Source: Salinisphaera sp052044135
GTDB taxonomy: Bacteria; Pseudomonadota; Gammaproteobacteria; Nevskiales; Salinisphaeraceae
DNA length: 64,000 bases
Assembly: GCF_052044135.1 (NCBI RefSeq)
Contig: NZ_JBQDYF010000003.1
Location: forward strand, 124,001 to 188,000
Reading direction: 5' to 3'
Of this stretch, positions 28,994 through 38,142 are shown piece by piece. A program made the position numbers and the translations under genes. Every line of letters begins with the position of its first letter. The first letter of the stretch is position 1. A model generated the notes under the pieces. That model saw only the letters and a program-made list of their open reading frames with translations. It was not told the DNA's origin and ran no database searches.

Positions 28994-29509
28994 ATGACTT
29001 CTCGCCTGTATTTCGCCGCGGGGTTCGCCGCCGCCTTCGCCGCGCTGGTTCTGGTCTACCTGCTGCAATACGTCGGCGGGCTCGAGCCCTGTCCGCTGTG
29101 TATTTTCCAGCGCGTGGCCATGGCCGGCGTGGCGTTGTTCTGCCTGGTGGGCTGGATCCATGGTCCGGGCGCGCTGGCGCACCGTGTCTACGCTGGGCTG
29201 GCCGGCCTGGCGGCTCTTGCCGGCGCCGCGATCGCCGCGCGCCACGTCTGGCTCATGCATCTGCCGGCCGACCAGGTGCCCGCCTGCGGTCCCGGCCTGA
29301 ATTACCTGATCCACATCATGCCGTTGCAGGAGGTGGTGTCGGTCGTGCTGCGCGGTGATGCCAGCTGTGCCACGGTCAAGGGCGCGTTCCTCGGCCTGAG
29401 TCTGCCGGCCTGGTCCTTGATTTATTTCATCCTGTTGAGTGGCGGTGCGCTGGCGGGCCTGTGCGGTCTCGGCGCGCGTCCTGCGGCGTCACGTTATTAC
29501 GCGTCCTGA
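28994..29509 (+). CDS. dsbB: Disulfide bond formation protein DsbB
   Basis: Inner-membrane oxidase that passes electrons from DsbA to quinone. The 171-aa, four-helix protein has the first cysteine pair in EPCPLC (Cys33, Cys36) and the second at Cys98 and Cys125, all intact. ATG at 28994 (MTSRLYFAAG). Divergent from the transglycosylase and 14 bp upstream of rraA. Confidence 0.94.
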   Translation: MTSRLYFAAGFAAAFAALVLVYLLQYVGGLEPCPLCIFQRVAMAGVALFCLVGWIHGPGALAHRVYAGLAGLAALAGAAIAARHVWLMHLPADQVPACGPGLNYLIHIMPLQEVVSVVLRGDASCATVKGAFLGLSLPAWSLIYFILLSGGALAGLCGLGARPAASRYYAS

Positions 29510-29523
29510 GCAAGGAGACTTTC

Positions 29524-30003
29524 ATGTATCCCGTAACCGATCTGTGCGACGAGTTCGCCGATCAGCTGCAGATTCTGGAGCCGATGTTCACCGACTTCGG
29601 CGGCCGGCTCGCCTTCGGCGGCCCCATCAGTACCGTGAAGTGCTTCGAGGATAATTCGCTGGTGCGGCTCGCGCTGGAAGAGCCCGGCGCCGGCCGCGTA
29701 CTGGTGGTCGATGGCGGTGGTTCCGATCGCTGCGCGCTGCTGGGCGACAATCTCGCCCAACTCGCGATCGACAACGAATGGGCCGGCGTCATCGTCTATG
29801 GCTGTATCCGTGATGCCGAGGCGATCTCGCAGATGGATGTCGCGGTCAAGGCGCTGAATACCCATCCGCTCAAGTCGGACAAGAAGAATGTCGGCGAACG
29901 AGACGTACCAGTCCGCTTCGCCGGCGTGTCGTTCATGCCCGAAGACTGGCTCTACGCCGATCTCGACGGGATCGTGGTCTCCAATGCCGAGTTGGCATTA
30001 TAG
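29524..30003 (+). CDS. rraA: RraA-family protein (RNase E activity regulator)
   Basis: 159-aa protein; RraA binds RNase E and inhibits mRNA decay in E. coli. Hallmarks are YPVTDLCDEF, FGGPISTVKCFEDNS, VLVVDGGGSDRCALLGD and GVIVYGCIRDAE, with the C-terminal block VPVRFAGVSFMPEDWLYAD. A GGAGAC precedes the ATG. Some homologues are aldolases (HMG/CHA aldolase fold), but the length and C-terminus fit true RraA. Confidence 0.93.
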   Translation: MYPVTDLCDEFADQLQILEPMFTDFGGRLAFGGPISTVKCFEDNSLVRLALEEPGAGRVLVVDGGGSDRCALLGDNLAQLAIDNEWAGVIVYGCIRDAEAISQMDVAVKALNTHPLKSDKKNVGERDVPVRFAGVSFMPEDWLYADLDGIVVSNAELAL

Positions 30004-30322
30004 AACGACGCGTCTGGGCGTCACCGAATGATCGTCGATCATCCGGCCCAGGCCCCGATCCGCGTCATTCTGCGTCCTGTTAGACCGCGGTTCCTGGCCT
30101 GGCCCGTGCTCCGACGACTTCGGCGCGTCGAGGCCTGGTCCGTGATCGCACGCGGCGCGGCCCTGCCGGTCGGCGGGCGGTGCGCGGGGCCGCTCGCCGT
30201 GTCCGATCCGGTGGATTGCATGTCGAGCGGGCGGCCTCACCGAGCGCCATAGCCGGCTCGACCGACCGGTGGTAATGAATAACCCGCATGTCCGGACTGC
30301 GCGCCGGAATGGAGGAGAGGGG
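30004..30322. other. Intergenic region between rraA and the UDG gene
   Basis: About 320 bp with no convincing coding sequence, hairpin or promoter on either strand beyond the ribosome-binding site (GGAGGAGAGGGG) just before 30323. Confidence 0.4.
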
Positions 30323-30982
30323 ATGCGCGAACCCGCGCCCCATTGTCGTCGTTGTCCGCGTCTGGTGGCATTGCGCCGGGAGATGCGGCGCGCTTTCCCG
30401 GCGCATCACGGCGCGCCCGTGCGCGCGTTCGGCCCGCCGAATGCGGCACTGCTGGTGATCGGGCTCGCGCCCGGGCTTCACGGTGCCCACGCGACCGGGC
30501 GTCCATTCACCGGCGACGACGCGGGCAGCTTGCTCTATGCCACCTTGCACGCCCACGGCTTTGCCGGCGCGCCCCGCTCGGTTGGCCGGGACGACGGTCT
30601 CGAACTTTACGACTGCCGCATAACCAACGCGGTGAAATGCCTGCCGCCGGACAATCGCCCGATCGCCGCCGAGATCCACACCTGTAATCGATTTCTGGTC
30701 GACGAGATGGCCGCCGCGCGGGTGCTGGTGACGCTCGGCGGGCTGGCCCACAAGGCCACCGTGCGGGCGCTTGGCCTGCGCCAGGTGGCTTATCCCTTCG
30801 GCCATGCCGCGGCATACACGCTGGCTGATGGGCGCCGGCTGATCGCCTCCTATCATTGCAGCCGCTACAACCAGAATACGCGCCGGCTCACGCCCGCCAT
30901 GTTCGACGCGGTATTCGCCCGGGCGCGAGCGGCGGTGGATGCAATGCGCGACTTGTCATCAACCGCTTCGGGCGCATCATAG
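30323..30982 (+). CDS. Family 5-type uracil-DNA glycosylase
   Basis: 219-aa DNA-repair glycosylase. CRRCPRLVALR near the N-terminus suggests part of an Fe–S cluster site, then LLVIGLAPGLHGAHATGRPF (uracil-binding motif A), RITNAVKCLPPDNRP, and C-terminal SYHCSRYNQNT, all features of the thermostable-type/UdgB group acting on uracil and other deaminated bases. ATG at 30323 has a very strong ribosome site. It ends 4 nt before uvrC, so two repair genes are coupled. Confidence 0.88.
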   Translation: MREPAPHCRRCPRLVALRREMRRAFPAHHGAPVRAFGPPNAALLVIGLAPGLHGAHATGRPFTGDDAGSLLYATLHAHGFAGAPRSVGRDDGLELYDCRITNAVKCLPPDNRPIAAEIHTCNRFLVDEMAAARVLVTLGGLAHKATVRALGLRQVAYPFGHAAAYTLADGRRLIASYHCSRYNQNTRRLTPAMFDAVFARARAAVDAMRDLSSTASGAS

Positions 30983-30986
30983 AACC

Positions 30987-32813
30987 ATGACCGACGAGAC
31001 CGGATTCGACCCCAACCGCTACGTCCGACAGCTGACCACGCGCCCCGGCGTCTATCGCATGTATAACGCCGCCGGCGAGGTGCTCTACGTCGGCAAGGCC
31101 AAGAATCTCAAAAAGCGCGTATCGAGTTACTTCCTCCGCGCCTCGGGCAGCGCCAAGACCGAGGCGATGCTCGATCAGGTGGCCAATATCGAGGTCACCG
31201 TCACCCATACTGAAGACGATGCGCTGCTGCTCGAGTCGACGCTGATCAAAAAGCACCGGCCGCGCTACAACGTGGTGCTGCGTGACGACAAGAGCTATCC
31301 CTATCTGCTGCTCACGGGCGACAACGACTATCCGCGGGTGGTCTATCACCGCGGCGCGCAGAAGCGTAAAGGCCATTATTTTGGCCCGTTCCCCAGTTCC
31401 GGCGCGGTGAAGAATACGGCGGATACGCTGATGCGGCTGTTCAAGCTGCGCAACTGTCGCGACAGCTATTTCGAGAACCGATCGCGGCCTTGTCTGCAAT
31501 ACCAGATCAAGCGCTGCAGCGCGCCCTGCGTGGGCTACATCAGCGCCGAGGACTACGCGCGCGATGTGTCCGACGCGGTGGAAATGCTGGAAGGGCGCAA
31601 CGAAAAACTCATCGATCGGCTGGTCCAGGACATGGAGGCCGCGTCGGCCCGGCTCGATTTCGAGACCGCGGCCCGCCTGCGCGAGAAGATCTCGGCGCTG
31701 CGCCGGCTCCAGGCGCAGAGCCAGACCGTGGGCGGCAAGGGCGACTTCGACCTGATCTGCGGCGCCATCGACGCTGGTGTGGCCGCGGTGGTGGTGGTGA
31801 CGGTGCGGGGCGGCATCAATCTCGGCCATCGCAGCTTCTTCCCCAGCGCGCCGTCGGGCACCCAGATTGGCGACGCGATGGCCGCGTTCATCAGTCAGTA
31901 CTACATCGACCGGCCGGCCCCGCCGGAGCTTCTGGTCGACCCGATGCCCGTCGACGACGCCGAACTGGCCGAGAGCCTCTCGGCGCGAGGCAAGCGGCGC
32001 GTGGCCATCAAGACCAACGTACGCGGCGAGCGTCGCCGCTGGCTGGAAAACACACGCGCCACGCTCGAGCAGACGCTGTCGGCCAAACTCGCCAGCCGCG
32101 CGGGCGTGGAGAAGCGCCTGACCGCACTGGCCGAGGCGCTTGGGCTGAACGACCCGCCGATGCAGATGGCCTGTTTCGATATCAGCCATACCCGGGGCGA
32201 GAAGACGGTGGCCTCGTGCGTAGTGTTCGAGGCCGGGGCGCCGAACAAATCGGCGTATCGGCGCTTCAATATCACCGGCATCGAACCGGGGGACGATTAT
32301 GCGGCGATGCGCCAGGCCGTGACGCGCCGCTTCAAACGGGTCAAGGCCGGCGAAGCGAAACTGCCCGACCTGCTGCTCATCGATGGCGGCAAGGGCCAGC
32401 TGGGCGTGGCCCGGGAGGCGCTCGACGAGCTTGGAGTCAGCGGCGTGCAGCTGCTGGGCGTTGCCAAGGGCACGACGCGCAAGCCGGGCCTGGAACAGCT
32501 GTTTTTGCCGGGGCAGAATGCACCTCTTATACTGCCAGCCGACTCACCGGGGCTGCATTTGATCCAACAGATCAGGGATGAGGCGCATCGTTTCGCGATT
32601 GCCGCGCATCGAGGCCAGCGAGGCAAGGCGCGCAGCGCCTCGGTTCTCGACGGCGTCGAAGGGTTGGGGCCGAAACGACGGAAAAGCCTCCTGCAGACCT
32701 TCGGCGGACCACGCGAGGTGGCGCGGGCCGGCGTTTCCGATCTGGCGCGCGTCGACGGCATCAGTACCGCCATGGCGCAGCGGATCTACGATTATTTTCA
32801 CGACACGGCGTAA
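30987..32813 (+). CDS. uvrC: Excinuclease ABC subunit C
   Basis: Nuclease making the dual incisions in nucleotide excision repair. The 608-aa protein has the GIY-YIG domain (PGVYRMYNAAGEVLYVGKAK, then KKRVSSYF), the UVR motif that binds UvrB (FETAARLREKISALRRLQ), the RNase H-like C-terminal nuclease (ACFDISHTRGE, LLIDGGKGQL) and terminal helix-hairpin-helix repeats (VEGLGPKRRKSLLQ, VDGISTAMAQRIYDY). pgsA follows after 36 bp, a common uvrC–pgsA arrangement. Confidence 0.97.
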   Translation: MTDETGFDPNRYVRQLTTRPGVYRMYNAAGEVLYVGKAKNLKKRVSSYFLRASGSAKTEAMLDQVANIEVTVTHTEDDALLLESTLIKKHRPRYNVVLRDDKSYPYLLLTGDNDYPRVVYHRGAQKRKGHYFGPFPSSGAVKNTADTLMRLFKLRNCRDSYFENRSRPCLQYQIKRCSAPCVGYISAEDYARDVSDAVEMLEGRNEKLIDRLVQDMEAASARLDFETAARLREKISALRRLQAQSQTVGGKGDFDLICGAIDAGVAAVVVVTVRGGINLGHRSFFPSAPSGTQIGDAMAAFISQYYIDRPAPPELLVDPMPVDDAELAESLSARGKRRVAIKTNVRGERRRWLENTRATLEQTLSAKLASRAGVEKRLTALAEALGLNDPPMQMACFDISHTRGEKTVASCVVFEAGAPNKSAYRRFNITGIEPGDDYAAMRQAVTRRFKRVKAGEAKLPDLLLIDGGKGQLGVAREALDELGVSGVQLLGVAKGTTRKPGLEQLFLPGQNAPLILPADSPGLHLIQQIRDEAHRFAIAAHRGQRGKARSASVLDGVEGLGPKRRKSLLQTFGGPREVARAGVSDLARVDGISTAMAQRIYDYFHDTA

Positions 32814-32849
32814 GCGAACGCCCGTGCGACCACAACGCGAGGAGAGACG

Positions 32850-33404
32850 TTGAACCTGCCCATCTGGCTCACCCTGTTCCGGCTCATACTCATTCCCTTC
32901 GTGCTTGGGTTGTTATTCGTTCCGCTCCCGGGTTTCAACGTGGTGGCGGCCGTGCTGTTCGGCATCGCGCTGGCCACGGACTGGCTCGATGGCCATCTCG
33001 CGCGGCGTTGGAATCAGACCTCGGCGTTCGGCGCCTTTCTCGACCCGGTCGCGGACAAGCTCATTGTCTGCGCCGTACTGGTCATGCTTGTGTATCGCGA
33101 TCCGCACTGGTTTGTCGCCTTGCCGGCCAGCATTATCGTCGGCCGCGAATTGACCGTATCGGCGCTGCGCGAATGGATGGCCGAACTCGGCCAGCGCGGC
33201 GTGGTTTCGGTCGGTTCGCTCGGGAAATACAAGACCGCCGTGCAGATGCTCGCGATCTTCCTCATGCTCTACGATCTCTACCACCAGCAGGCGATCTATA
33301 CCGGCGGTGTGGTGCTGCTTGTCATATCGGCGGCGCTGACGTTGTGGTCGATGGTGATCTACCTGCGCCAGGCCTGGCCGACGCTGAGCATCGAGCGGGG
33401 CTGA
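32850..33404 (+). CDS. pgsA: CDP-diacylglycerol–glycerol-3-phosphate 3-phosphatidyltransferase
   Basis: Makes phosphatidylglycerol phosphate in the inner membrane. The 184-aa protein shows the CDP-alcohol phosphotransferase motif DG-x2-AR-x8-G-x3-D-x3-D beginning at DWLDGHLARRW and ending FLDPVADK. It starts with TTG at 32850 after GAGGAGAG. It follows uvrC and precedes two tRNA genes, the usual gammaproteobacterial order. Confidence 0.95.
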   Translation: MNLPIWLTLFRLILIPFVLGLLFVPLPGFNVVAAVLFGIALATDWLDGHLARRWNQTSAFGAFLDPVADKLIVCAVLVMLVYRDPHWFVALPASIIVGRELTVSALREWMAELGQRGVVSVGSLGKYKTAVQMLAIFLMLYDLYHQQAIYTGGVVLLVISAALTLWSMVIYLRQAWPTLSIERG

Positions 33405-33456
33405 CGCACGCGATCCGCCGGGGCCGGCAAATTTCGGAATCGATTGGAATCAATCG

Positions 33457-33484
33457 TTGACACCTTGTTTCGCTGCCCTATAAT
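33457..33484 (+). promoter_or_regulatory. σ70 promoter of tRNA-Gly
   Basis: TTGACA at 33457–33462 and TATAAT at 33479–33484 are both perfect consensus with a 16-bp spacer, 13 bp before the tRNA. Confidence 0.9.
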
Positions 33485-33497
33485 ACGCGCTCACACG

Positions 33498-33572
33498 GCG
33501 GGAATAGCTCAGTGGTAGAGCACAACCTTGCCAAGGTTGGGGTCGCGAGTTCGAATCTCGTTTCCCGCTCCA
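33498..33572 (+). tRNA. tRNA-Gly (GCC)
   Basis: 75 nt with encoded CCA. Acceptor GCGGGAA pairs with TTCCCGC; the anticodon loop is TTGCCAA (anticodon GCC); the T arm GCGAG-TTCGAAT-CTCG(T) is present. A strong promoter precedes it and a terminator follows. Confidence 0.96.
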
Positions 33573-33580
33573 GACAGCCG

Positions 33581-33612
33581 AAACCTCGGCCGAACCGGCC
33601 GGGGTTTTTCTT
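33581..33612 (+). terminator. Terminator after tRNA-Gly
   Basis: AAACCTCGGCC (33581–33591) pairs with GGCCGGGGTTT-like sequence (33597–33607) including one T·G pair, followed by TTTTTC. It lies between the two tRNAs, so tRNA-Cys may depend on readthrough or its own start. Confidence 0.75.
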
Positions 33613-33649
33613 TGTCGAGGCCTGGTTTATTCTCGGGCTTCGCACTTGG

Positions 33650-33723
33650 GGCCAGGTGGCAGAGTGGTGATGCAGCGGCCTGCAAAGCCGCGTACCTCGG
33701 TTCGATTCCGGGCCTGGCCTCCA
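33650..33723 (+). tRNA. tRNA-Cys (GCA)
   Basis: 74 nt with encoded CCA. Acceptor GGCCAGG/CCTGGCC, anticodon stem GCGGC/GCCGC with loop CTGCAAA (anticodon GCA), T loop TTCGATT. Located 77 bp after tRNA-Gly. Confidence 0.96.
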
Positions 33724-33756
33724 TCCAAATCTTCCAGTGCGTTCCAGGGAAGTCTT

Positions 33757-33784
33757 TAAAAGCCCGTTTATACGGGCTTTTTTG
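33757..33784 (+). terminator. Terminator after tRNA-Cys
   Basis: AAAAGCCCGT and ACGGGCTTTT form a stem with a TTAT loop followed by TTTTTTG. Confidence 0.9.
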
Positions 33785-33874
33785 TGCTCATCGTTTTTGT
33801 CCGACCACTCTCGTCCATTGAAATCCCGGTACTTTGGGGTAGATAACCCCCCACACGGCACAGACGCTTCAAAT

Positions 33875-33907
33875 GAAGACGCCACCGTCTTGGGCGGTGG
33901 CGTCTTC
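33875..33907. terminator. Hairpin downstream of the EamA gene
   Basis: GAAGACGCCACCG and CGGTGGCGTCTTC form a perfect 13-bp stem with a 7-nt loop, 10 bp beyond the stop of the minus-strand EamA gene. T-content after the stem is modest. Confidence 0.7.
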
Positions 33908-33917
33908 ACATCGTCTA

Positions 33918-34817
33918 TCAGCCGTTGACGCGGGGCGACTTGCCGGGTGCGGGCCGGTTAATCAGGATGAGGCCGGCGACGACCAGCAGCATGCCGATCA
34001 ATGCGGGCACGGACAGTCGGTCGCCGAACAACAGGAAGTCCCACAGTACGGTGGCAGGCGGAACGCAGAAGAACAGGCTGGTGACCCGTGTAACCTCGCC
34101 CCGCTGAATCATGAAGTAAAGCAGCAGTGTCGCACCGACCGACACGACCAACGACATCCAGCCCAGCGTCAGCGTGAACACCGGCGTCCAGTGAACGGAT
34201 TGCCCCGGCAGCCACAGCGCAATCACCACCAGCACCACCGCACTTACTGAATACTGCACGGCCATGTCGCACAGAATGGGTCTCGACGCACTGTTGAACT
34301 TTTGCATGAGCGTGCCGGCGGTAATACCCAGTAGTGCCAACAGGCCCCACACAAGGCCTGCTATCGGCACCTGATGCGCGAGCGCGCCAACACCGACCAC
34401 CAGGATCAGGCCGCTGAGACCGAGCACCAAGCCTAACCATTGGCGTGCGTGTGTTTGCCGAAAACGAACCAGGCCGGTCAGCAGCGGCTGGGTTCCGAGA
34501 ATGATCGCCATCATGCCAGGGGTCAGTCGATACGCCAGTGCCAGAAAGAAACAGGATTGATAGACCACCTGCATCAACAGGCCGGTTGCGACGGTGATGG
34601 CCAACCCCGACCGCGAATACGGCCATTTCGGCCGCACCCACAGGATAATCAACCACACGGCCAATGCGGCGATGGGCATCCGCAGCGCCAGAAACGCCAA
34701 GGCGGTCGTATCCTGCAAACCCAGCTTGACCACGATGGCGCCGGCGCTCCAGATGAGCACAAAGACATAGGGGATGGCGTTCACGCCGCGCGGGCGGCCA
34801 TGATCATGAACCGACAT
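33918..34817 (-). CDS. EamA/DMT-family exporter
   Basis: 299-aa inner-membrane protein with about ten hydrophobic segments arranged as two EamA repeats (for example IPYVFVLIWSAGAIVVKLG at the start and LIGMLLVVAGLILINRPAP at the end). Such carriers usually export amino acids or metabolites. ATG at 34817. It is divergent from a LysR gene across 130 bp, the standard arrangement for a regulated exporter. Confidence 0.88.
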   Translation of the reverse strand: MSVHDHGRPRGVNAIPYVFVLIWSAGAIVVKLGLQDTTALAFLALRMPIAALAVWLIILWVRPKWPYSRSGLAITVATGLLMQVVYQSCFFLALAYRLTPGMMAIILGTQPLLTGLVRFRQTHARQWLGLVLGLSGLILVVGVGALAHQVPIAGLVWGLLALLGITAGTLMQKFNSASRPILCDMAVQYSVSAVVLVVIALWLPGQSVHWTPVFTLTLGWMSLVVSVGATLLLYFMIQRGEVTRVTSLFFCVPPATVLWDFLLFGDRLSVPALIGMLLVVAGLILINRPAPGKSPRVNG

Positions 34818-34947
34818 GACTCTGTTCTCGGATCGCAGTGGGTACAGGCATGCGGCAGCATAGGAGTGGATCGATCGATCATTCCAACTATTTATACTGG
34901 GCTCATTCATAACCAATGCTTATGTATTAGCCGCGACGGTAGCCGCC

Positions 34948-35880
34948 ATGAAACAGCCAGTCGATCCCGAGTTGTTGAGAACATTTATGTGCGTCGCCGA
35001 TACGGGCACGTTTACCGCCGCGGCTCGGCAGGTTCACCGCAGTCAAGCCGCAGTCAGCTTGCAGATGCGCAAACTTCAGGAGGACATGGGTGCGCGCTTG
35101 TTCGAAAAGTCCGGTCGATGTAAACGACTCACCGCCGACGGTGAAAAACTACGGGTTCATGCGCACCGTATCCTGCGCGCCTACGAAGCGGCGGCCGCTG
35201 CCTTCGACCGGGAGCCGCTGAGCGGTCATATCCGTTTTGCCGCACCGGATGATTTCGCGGCCACGCTCTTGCCCGACCTGCTGGCGCGTTTCTCGAAGAC
35301 GCATCCCGAAGTCGGCGTCGAGTTGTACTGCAATACCTCCGCCAATATCTTGCGCCGCATCGAGGCCGGCAGTCTGGACATGGCATTGATTACCAGCGGG
35401 CCCGGCGACGACTTCGGCCGCGTCATTCAACGCGGCGCGCTTGTCTGGATCGGGTCGCCGGAAACCGCTGTCTACGATCACGACCCGTTGCCCCTGGCGC
35501 TGTTTCCCGAAGGCTGCCGCTTTCGTAAAGACGCATTGCACGCGTTGGAACAAGCCGGCATTCGCTATCGTCTGGCCTACACCTGTGTCAGCCTTTCAGC
35601 GGTGACCGCGGCCGTCGGTGCCGGCCTTGCGGTCAGTGTACTTCCCCATCGCTGCCTGCCCGACTTATCGGCCCGCGTGGTCGAGTTGACTGCGGCGCGG
35701 CATCTGCCGGCATTGCCCGATTACGAACTGTCGGTCTGGCGCAATGGCGCCAGTGGCAATACCGCGCTGCTTGACCACTTGGAAAACTACTTACGGCAGG
35801 GCTCGCTCACTACCACGGCACACTCGGCGCGTACGCTCGAGCCCTTTCGCTCCGGACCGACGCCCGTTTCGGATGGTTGA
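34948..35880 (+). CDS. LysR-family regulator divergent from EamA exporter
   Basis: 310 aa. The N-terminal winged helix-turn-helix is PELLRTFMCVADTGTFTAAA…VHRSQAAVSLQMRKLQ, followed by a periplasmic-binding-type effector domain (IRFAAPDDFAATLLPDLLAR). It is probably the activator of the divergent exporter gene. The effector is unknown. Confidence 0.9.
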   Translation: MKQPVDPELLRTFMCVADTGTFTAAARQVHRSQAAVSLQMRKLQEDMGARLFEKSGRCKRLTADGEKLRVHAHRILRAYEAAAAAFDREPLSGHIRFAAPDDFAATLLPDLLARFSKTHPEVGVELYCNTSANILRRIEAGSLDMALITSGPGDDFGRVIQRGALVWIGSPETAVYDHDPLPLALFPEGCRFRKDALHALEQAGIRYRLAYTCVSLSAVTAAVGAGLAVSVLPHRCLPDLSARVVELTAARHLPALPDYELSVWRNGASGNTALLDHLENYLRQGSLTTTAHSARTLEPFRSGPTPVSDG

Positions 35881-36119
35881 TGGATTGCAAGAGCGCACTG
35901 AGCTTACGAAGTCCGCAAGATCGGTAACTGATTTCAGGTCGACCCCACTGGGTATATCGTCAAACTGACCACGGCTTGGTCCTGACAAAAAATGGCGGGG
36001 CGTAGGCGTGCCTGCATCGGACGAACTCAAAATGGCGCGATGAACTCAGACGGTTGATTCGCTGAGACTGCGGTTCTTGTTTTCTCCCGGGGCCTGCCGG
36101 CGACCGAAATGGCCAAGGT
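35881..36119. other. Gap upstream of the broken hydrolase
   Basis: No intact gene. It probably contains the degraded 5' part of the SGNH hydrolase but cannot be aligned by eye. Confidence 0.35.
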
Positions 36120-36560
36120 GTGCCGGGCGCCGAAGTGGTCGTCGTGGCCTTGGCCCAGCGCCTGTTTGTCTTGGTTTTCGTCGGCGTCGACGATGTCGCT
36201 GCACGCACGTCGTCGAGGCAGTGGGCCGACAATCTGCTGAAAATTGTTTCGTTACTCAAAACGAAGTTTCAAGCCCGCCACATTTTGCTGGCCAGCGTGC
36301 CGCCGATGCATCAATCCCCGGCGCTGCCACAGCCCTTGCGCTGGTGGCTGGGCGCACGCGCGAAAAGACTCAATCGAATCATGCAAAATATTGCGCAGGA
36401 TAACGCGGCGTGTCGTTTTGTTCCGGTGATCTTTCCCGCCGAAAAAGTTCATTTCGCAGTCGATGGCTTCCATCCGGGCGCGGCGGCGTATACGTTATGG
36501 GCAGATCGCATCGCTAGAATTATCCAATCCGAGCTGGAAGCCGTCGCTACCTCTTTTTAA
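36120..36560 (+). pseudogene. 5'-truncated SGNH/GDSL hydrolase
   Basis: The C-terminal two-thirds of an SGNH hydrolase are readable: VDDVAARTS (block III-like), LLASVPPMHQSPALPQPLRW and the catalytic D-x-x-H block AVDGFHPGAAAYTLWADR. The N-terminal GDS block with the nucleophilic serine is missing, and the sequence before about 36180 is garbled in all frames. It lies 5 bp upstream of a GNAT gene. Confidence 0.7.
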
Positions 36561-36565
36561 TTGCT

Positions 36566-37087
36566 ATGAAGCGTCTTGTTAAAACAACCTACCTGGAGAT
36601 GCGTGAACCCGGGCAGTTGCGATCCGCAAAATCCGGCTACGACCGGTTTCAATTAATCCAGAGCGAAATAGCGTCGCCCGAGTTTAATCGTTTCCTGTAC
36701 GCTGGCGTCGGCGCTGAATGGTTCTGGACTTCACGGCTCTCATGGACGGATACAGACTGGCTTGCCCACCTGAATCGTCCTGAAACCGAGATATGGGTCG
36801 CCCATGTCTCGGGTACGCTGGCGGGCTATTTCGAACTTGAATTTCAGAACGACAAACGTGTTGAAGTCGTATATTTCGGGCTTCTGCCCACCTTTATTGG
36901 CAAGGGTATCGGGGGCGCGTTTCTGACCACAGCCATTTCCCGGGCCTGGGATATGGGCGCGGAGCGCGTATGGGTGCACACCTGCACACTGGATCACCCC
37001 AAAGCGCTACAGAACTACCAGGATCGCGGATTCAAGATATTTCATACCGAAGAAGCGATGGAAGAGATCCCCGAAGCGTTTTCATAG
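36566..37087 (+). CDS. GNAT-family acetyltransferase
   Basis: 173 aa. The acetyl-CoA binding region is VEVVYFGLLPTFIGKGIGGA then FLTTAISRAWDMGAERVWVH, with the C-terminal NYQDRGFKIFH typical of GNAT proteins. Substrate unknown. The gene and the hydrolase remnant before it are visibly less G+C-rich than their surroundings, consistent with acquisition from elsewhere. Confidence 0.85.
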   Translation: MKRLVKTTYLEMREPGQLRSAKSGYDRFQLIQSEIASPEFNRFLYAGVGAEWFWTSRLSWTDTDWLAHLNRPETEIWVAHVSGTLAGYFELEFQNDKRVEVVYFGLLPTFIGKGIGGAFLTTAISRAWDMGAERVWVHTCTLDHPKALQNYQDRGFKIFHTEEAMEEIPEAFS

Positions 37088-37119
37088 CTCAGAACAAGTG
37101 TCCAGCCGGGTAGACGAAA

Positions 37120-38061
37120 TTAACGGCTGGCGCGCCGTAGCGCCTGTGGTGGATGGCCGAGACGTCGGATGAAGGCTCGCCGCATCCGTTCGGGGTTGGC
37201 GAAGCCAACGGCGCGGGCGATTTGTGCCACGGATAGTCCGCCGTCGTCGAGCAGTCGTCGTGCTTCTTCCACCCGAAGACGCTCGACCGCTCGCGCAGGT
37301 GTCAGGCCGGTTTCGGCCTTGAACCGTCGCGTGAGTTGTCGCGCGCTGAGCGCGGCTGCCGAGGCCAGGCATTCGATCGACAGATCGGCTTGCAGATGGG
37401 CATGTGCATATTCCAGCGCGACACGAACACGATCCGACGCCGGTTGCAGCGCTTGCAAGGCCGAAAACTGCGACTGGCCGCCCGAGCGTCGATGATAGAC
37501 CACCAATTCGCCGGCGATCGCTCGCGAGAGTTGCGGGCCGAAATCAGATTCCATCAGCGCCAGGGCCAGATCGATGCCGGCCGTGATTCCGGCAGATGAC
37601 CAGAATCGGTCGTCCTGAATAAAGATACGCTCGCCGTCGACAAGAATCCTTGGAAACCGGCTTTGTAGCTCGCCCGCGTGGCGCCAGTGTGTGGTCGCCT
37701 TGCGGCCGTCGAGCAGGCCGGTTGCGGCGAGCACAAAGGCGCCGGTGCAAACGCTGGCGGTCCGGCGCGCTGTGGTGCCGGCGTATCGCACGGCGGCTAC
37801 GCTGTCGACACAGGCGGAAGCGGCCCGAGAACCGCGGCCACCGACCACGATGAATGTATCAACGGGTTGGCGGTTCCAGCGAGTCGTGTCCGTGACCAGG
37901 CCCGACGAGCTGCGAATCAGACCACCGGTCATGGATAACATCTGGATGTCGGCGCTGTAGGCGCGACCGAAATAGCCGGCACTATCGAACACCGACAATG
38001 GGCCGGTGAGATCGAGGATATGGAAATCCGGAAATACGAAGAAGCCGACGCGGTAAGTCAT
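37120..38061 (-). CDS. GlxA-family transcriptional regulator (DJ-1 + AraC HTH)
   Basis: 313 aa in two parts: an N-terminal DJ-1/PfpI-like domain (VGFFVFPDFHILDLTGPLSV, ASVCTGAFVLAATGLLDGRK) and a C-terminal AraC double helix-turn-helix (LSARQLTRRFKAETGLTPAR, SVAQIARAVGFANPERMRRA). ATG at 38061. Divergent from a DJ-1-family enzyme gene across 81 bp, so it probably controls that gene. Confidence 0.9.
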   Translation of the reverse strand: MTYRVGFFVFPDFHILDLTGPLSVFDSAGYFGRAYSADIQMLSMTGGLIRSSSGLVTDTTRWNRQPVDTFIVVGGRGSRAASACVDSVAAVRYAGTTARRTASVCTGAFVLAATGLLDGRKATTHWRHAGELQSRFPRILVDGERIFIQDDRFWSSAGITAGIDLALALMESDFGPQLSRAIAGELVVYHRRSGGQSQFSALQALQPASDRVRVALEYAHAHLQADLSIECLASAAALSARQLTRRFKAETGLTPARAVERLRVEEARRLLDDGGLSVAQIARAVGFANPERMRRAFIRRLGHPPQALRRASR

Positions 38062-38142
38062 GGCTGAAAAAGAGGGAAGGATGACATTCGCGACATCCGC
38101 GAAATCGCTATCCTGAATCAACCACCCCAATCAGACCAGCCC

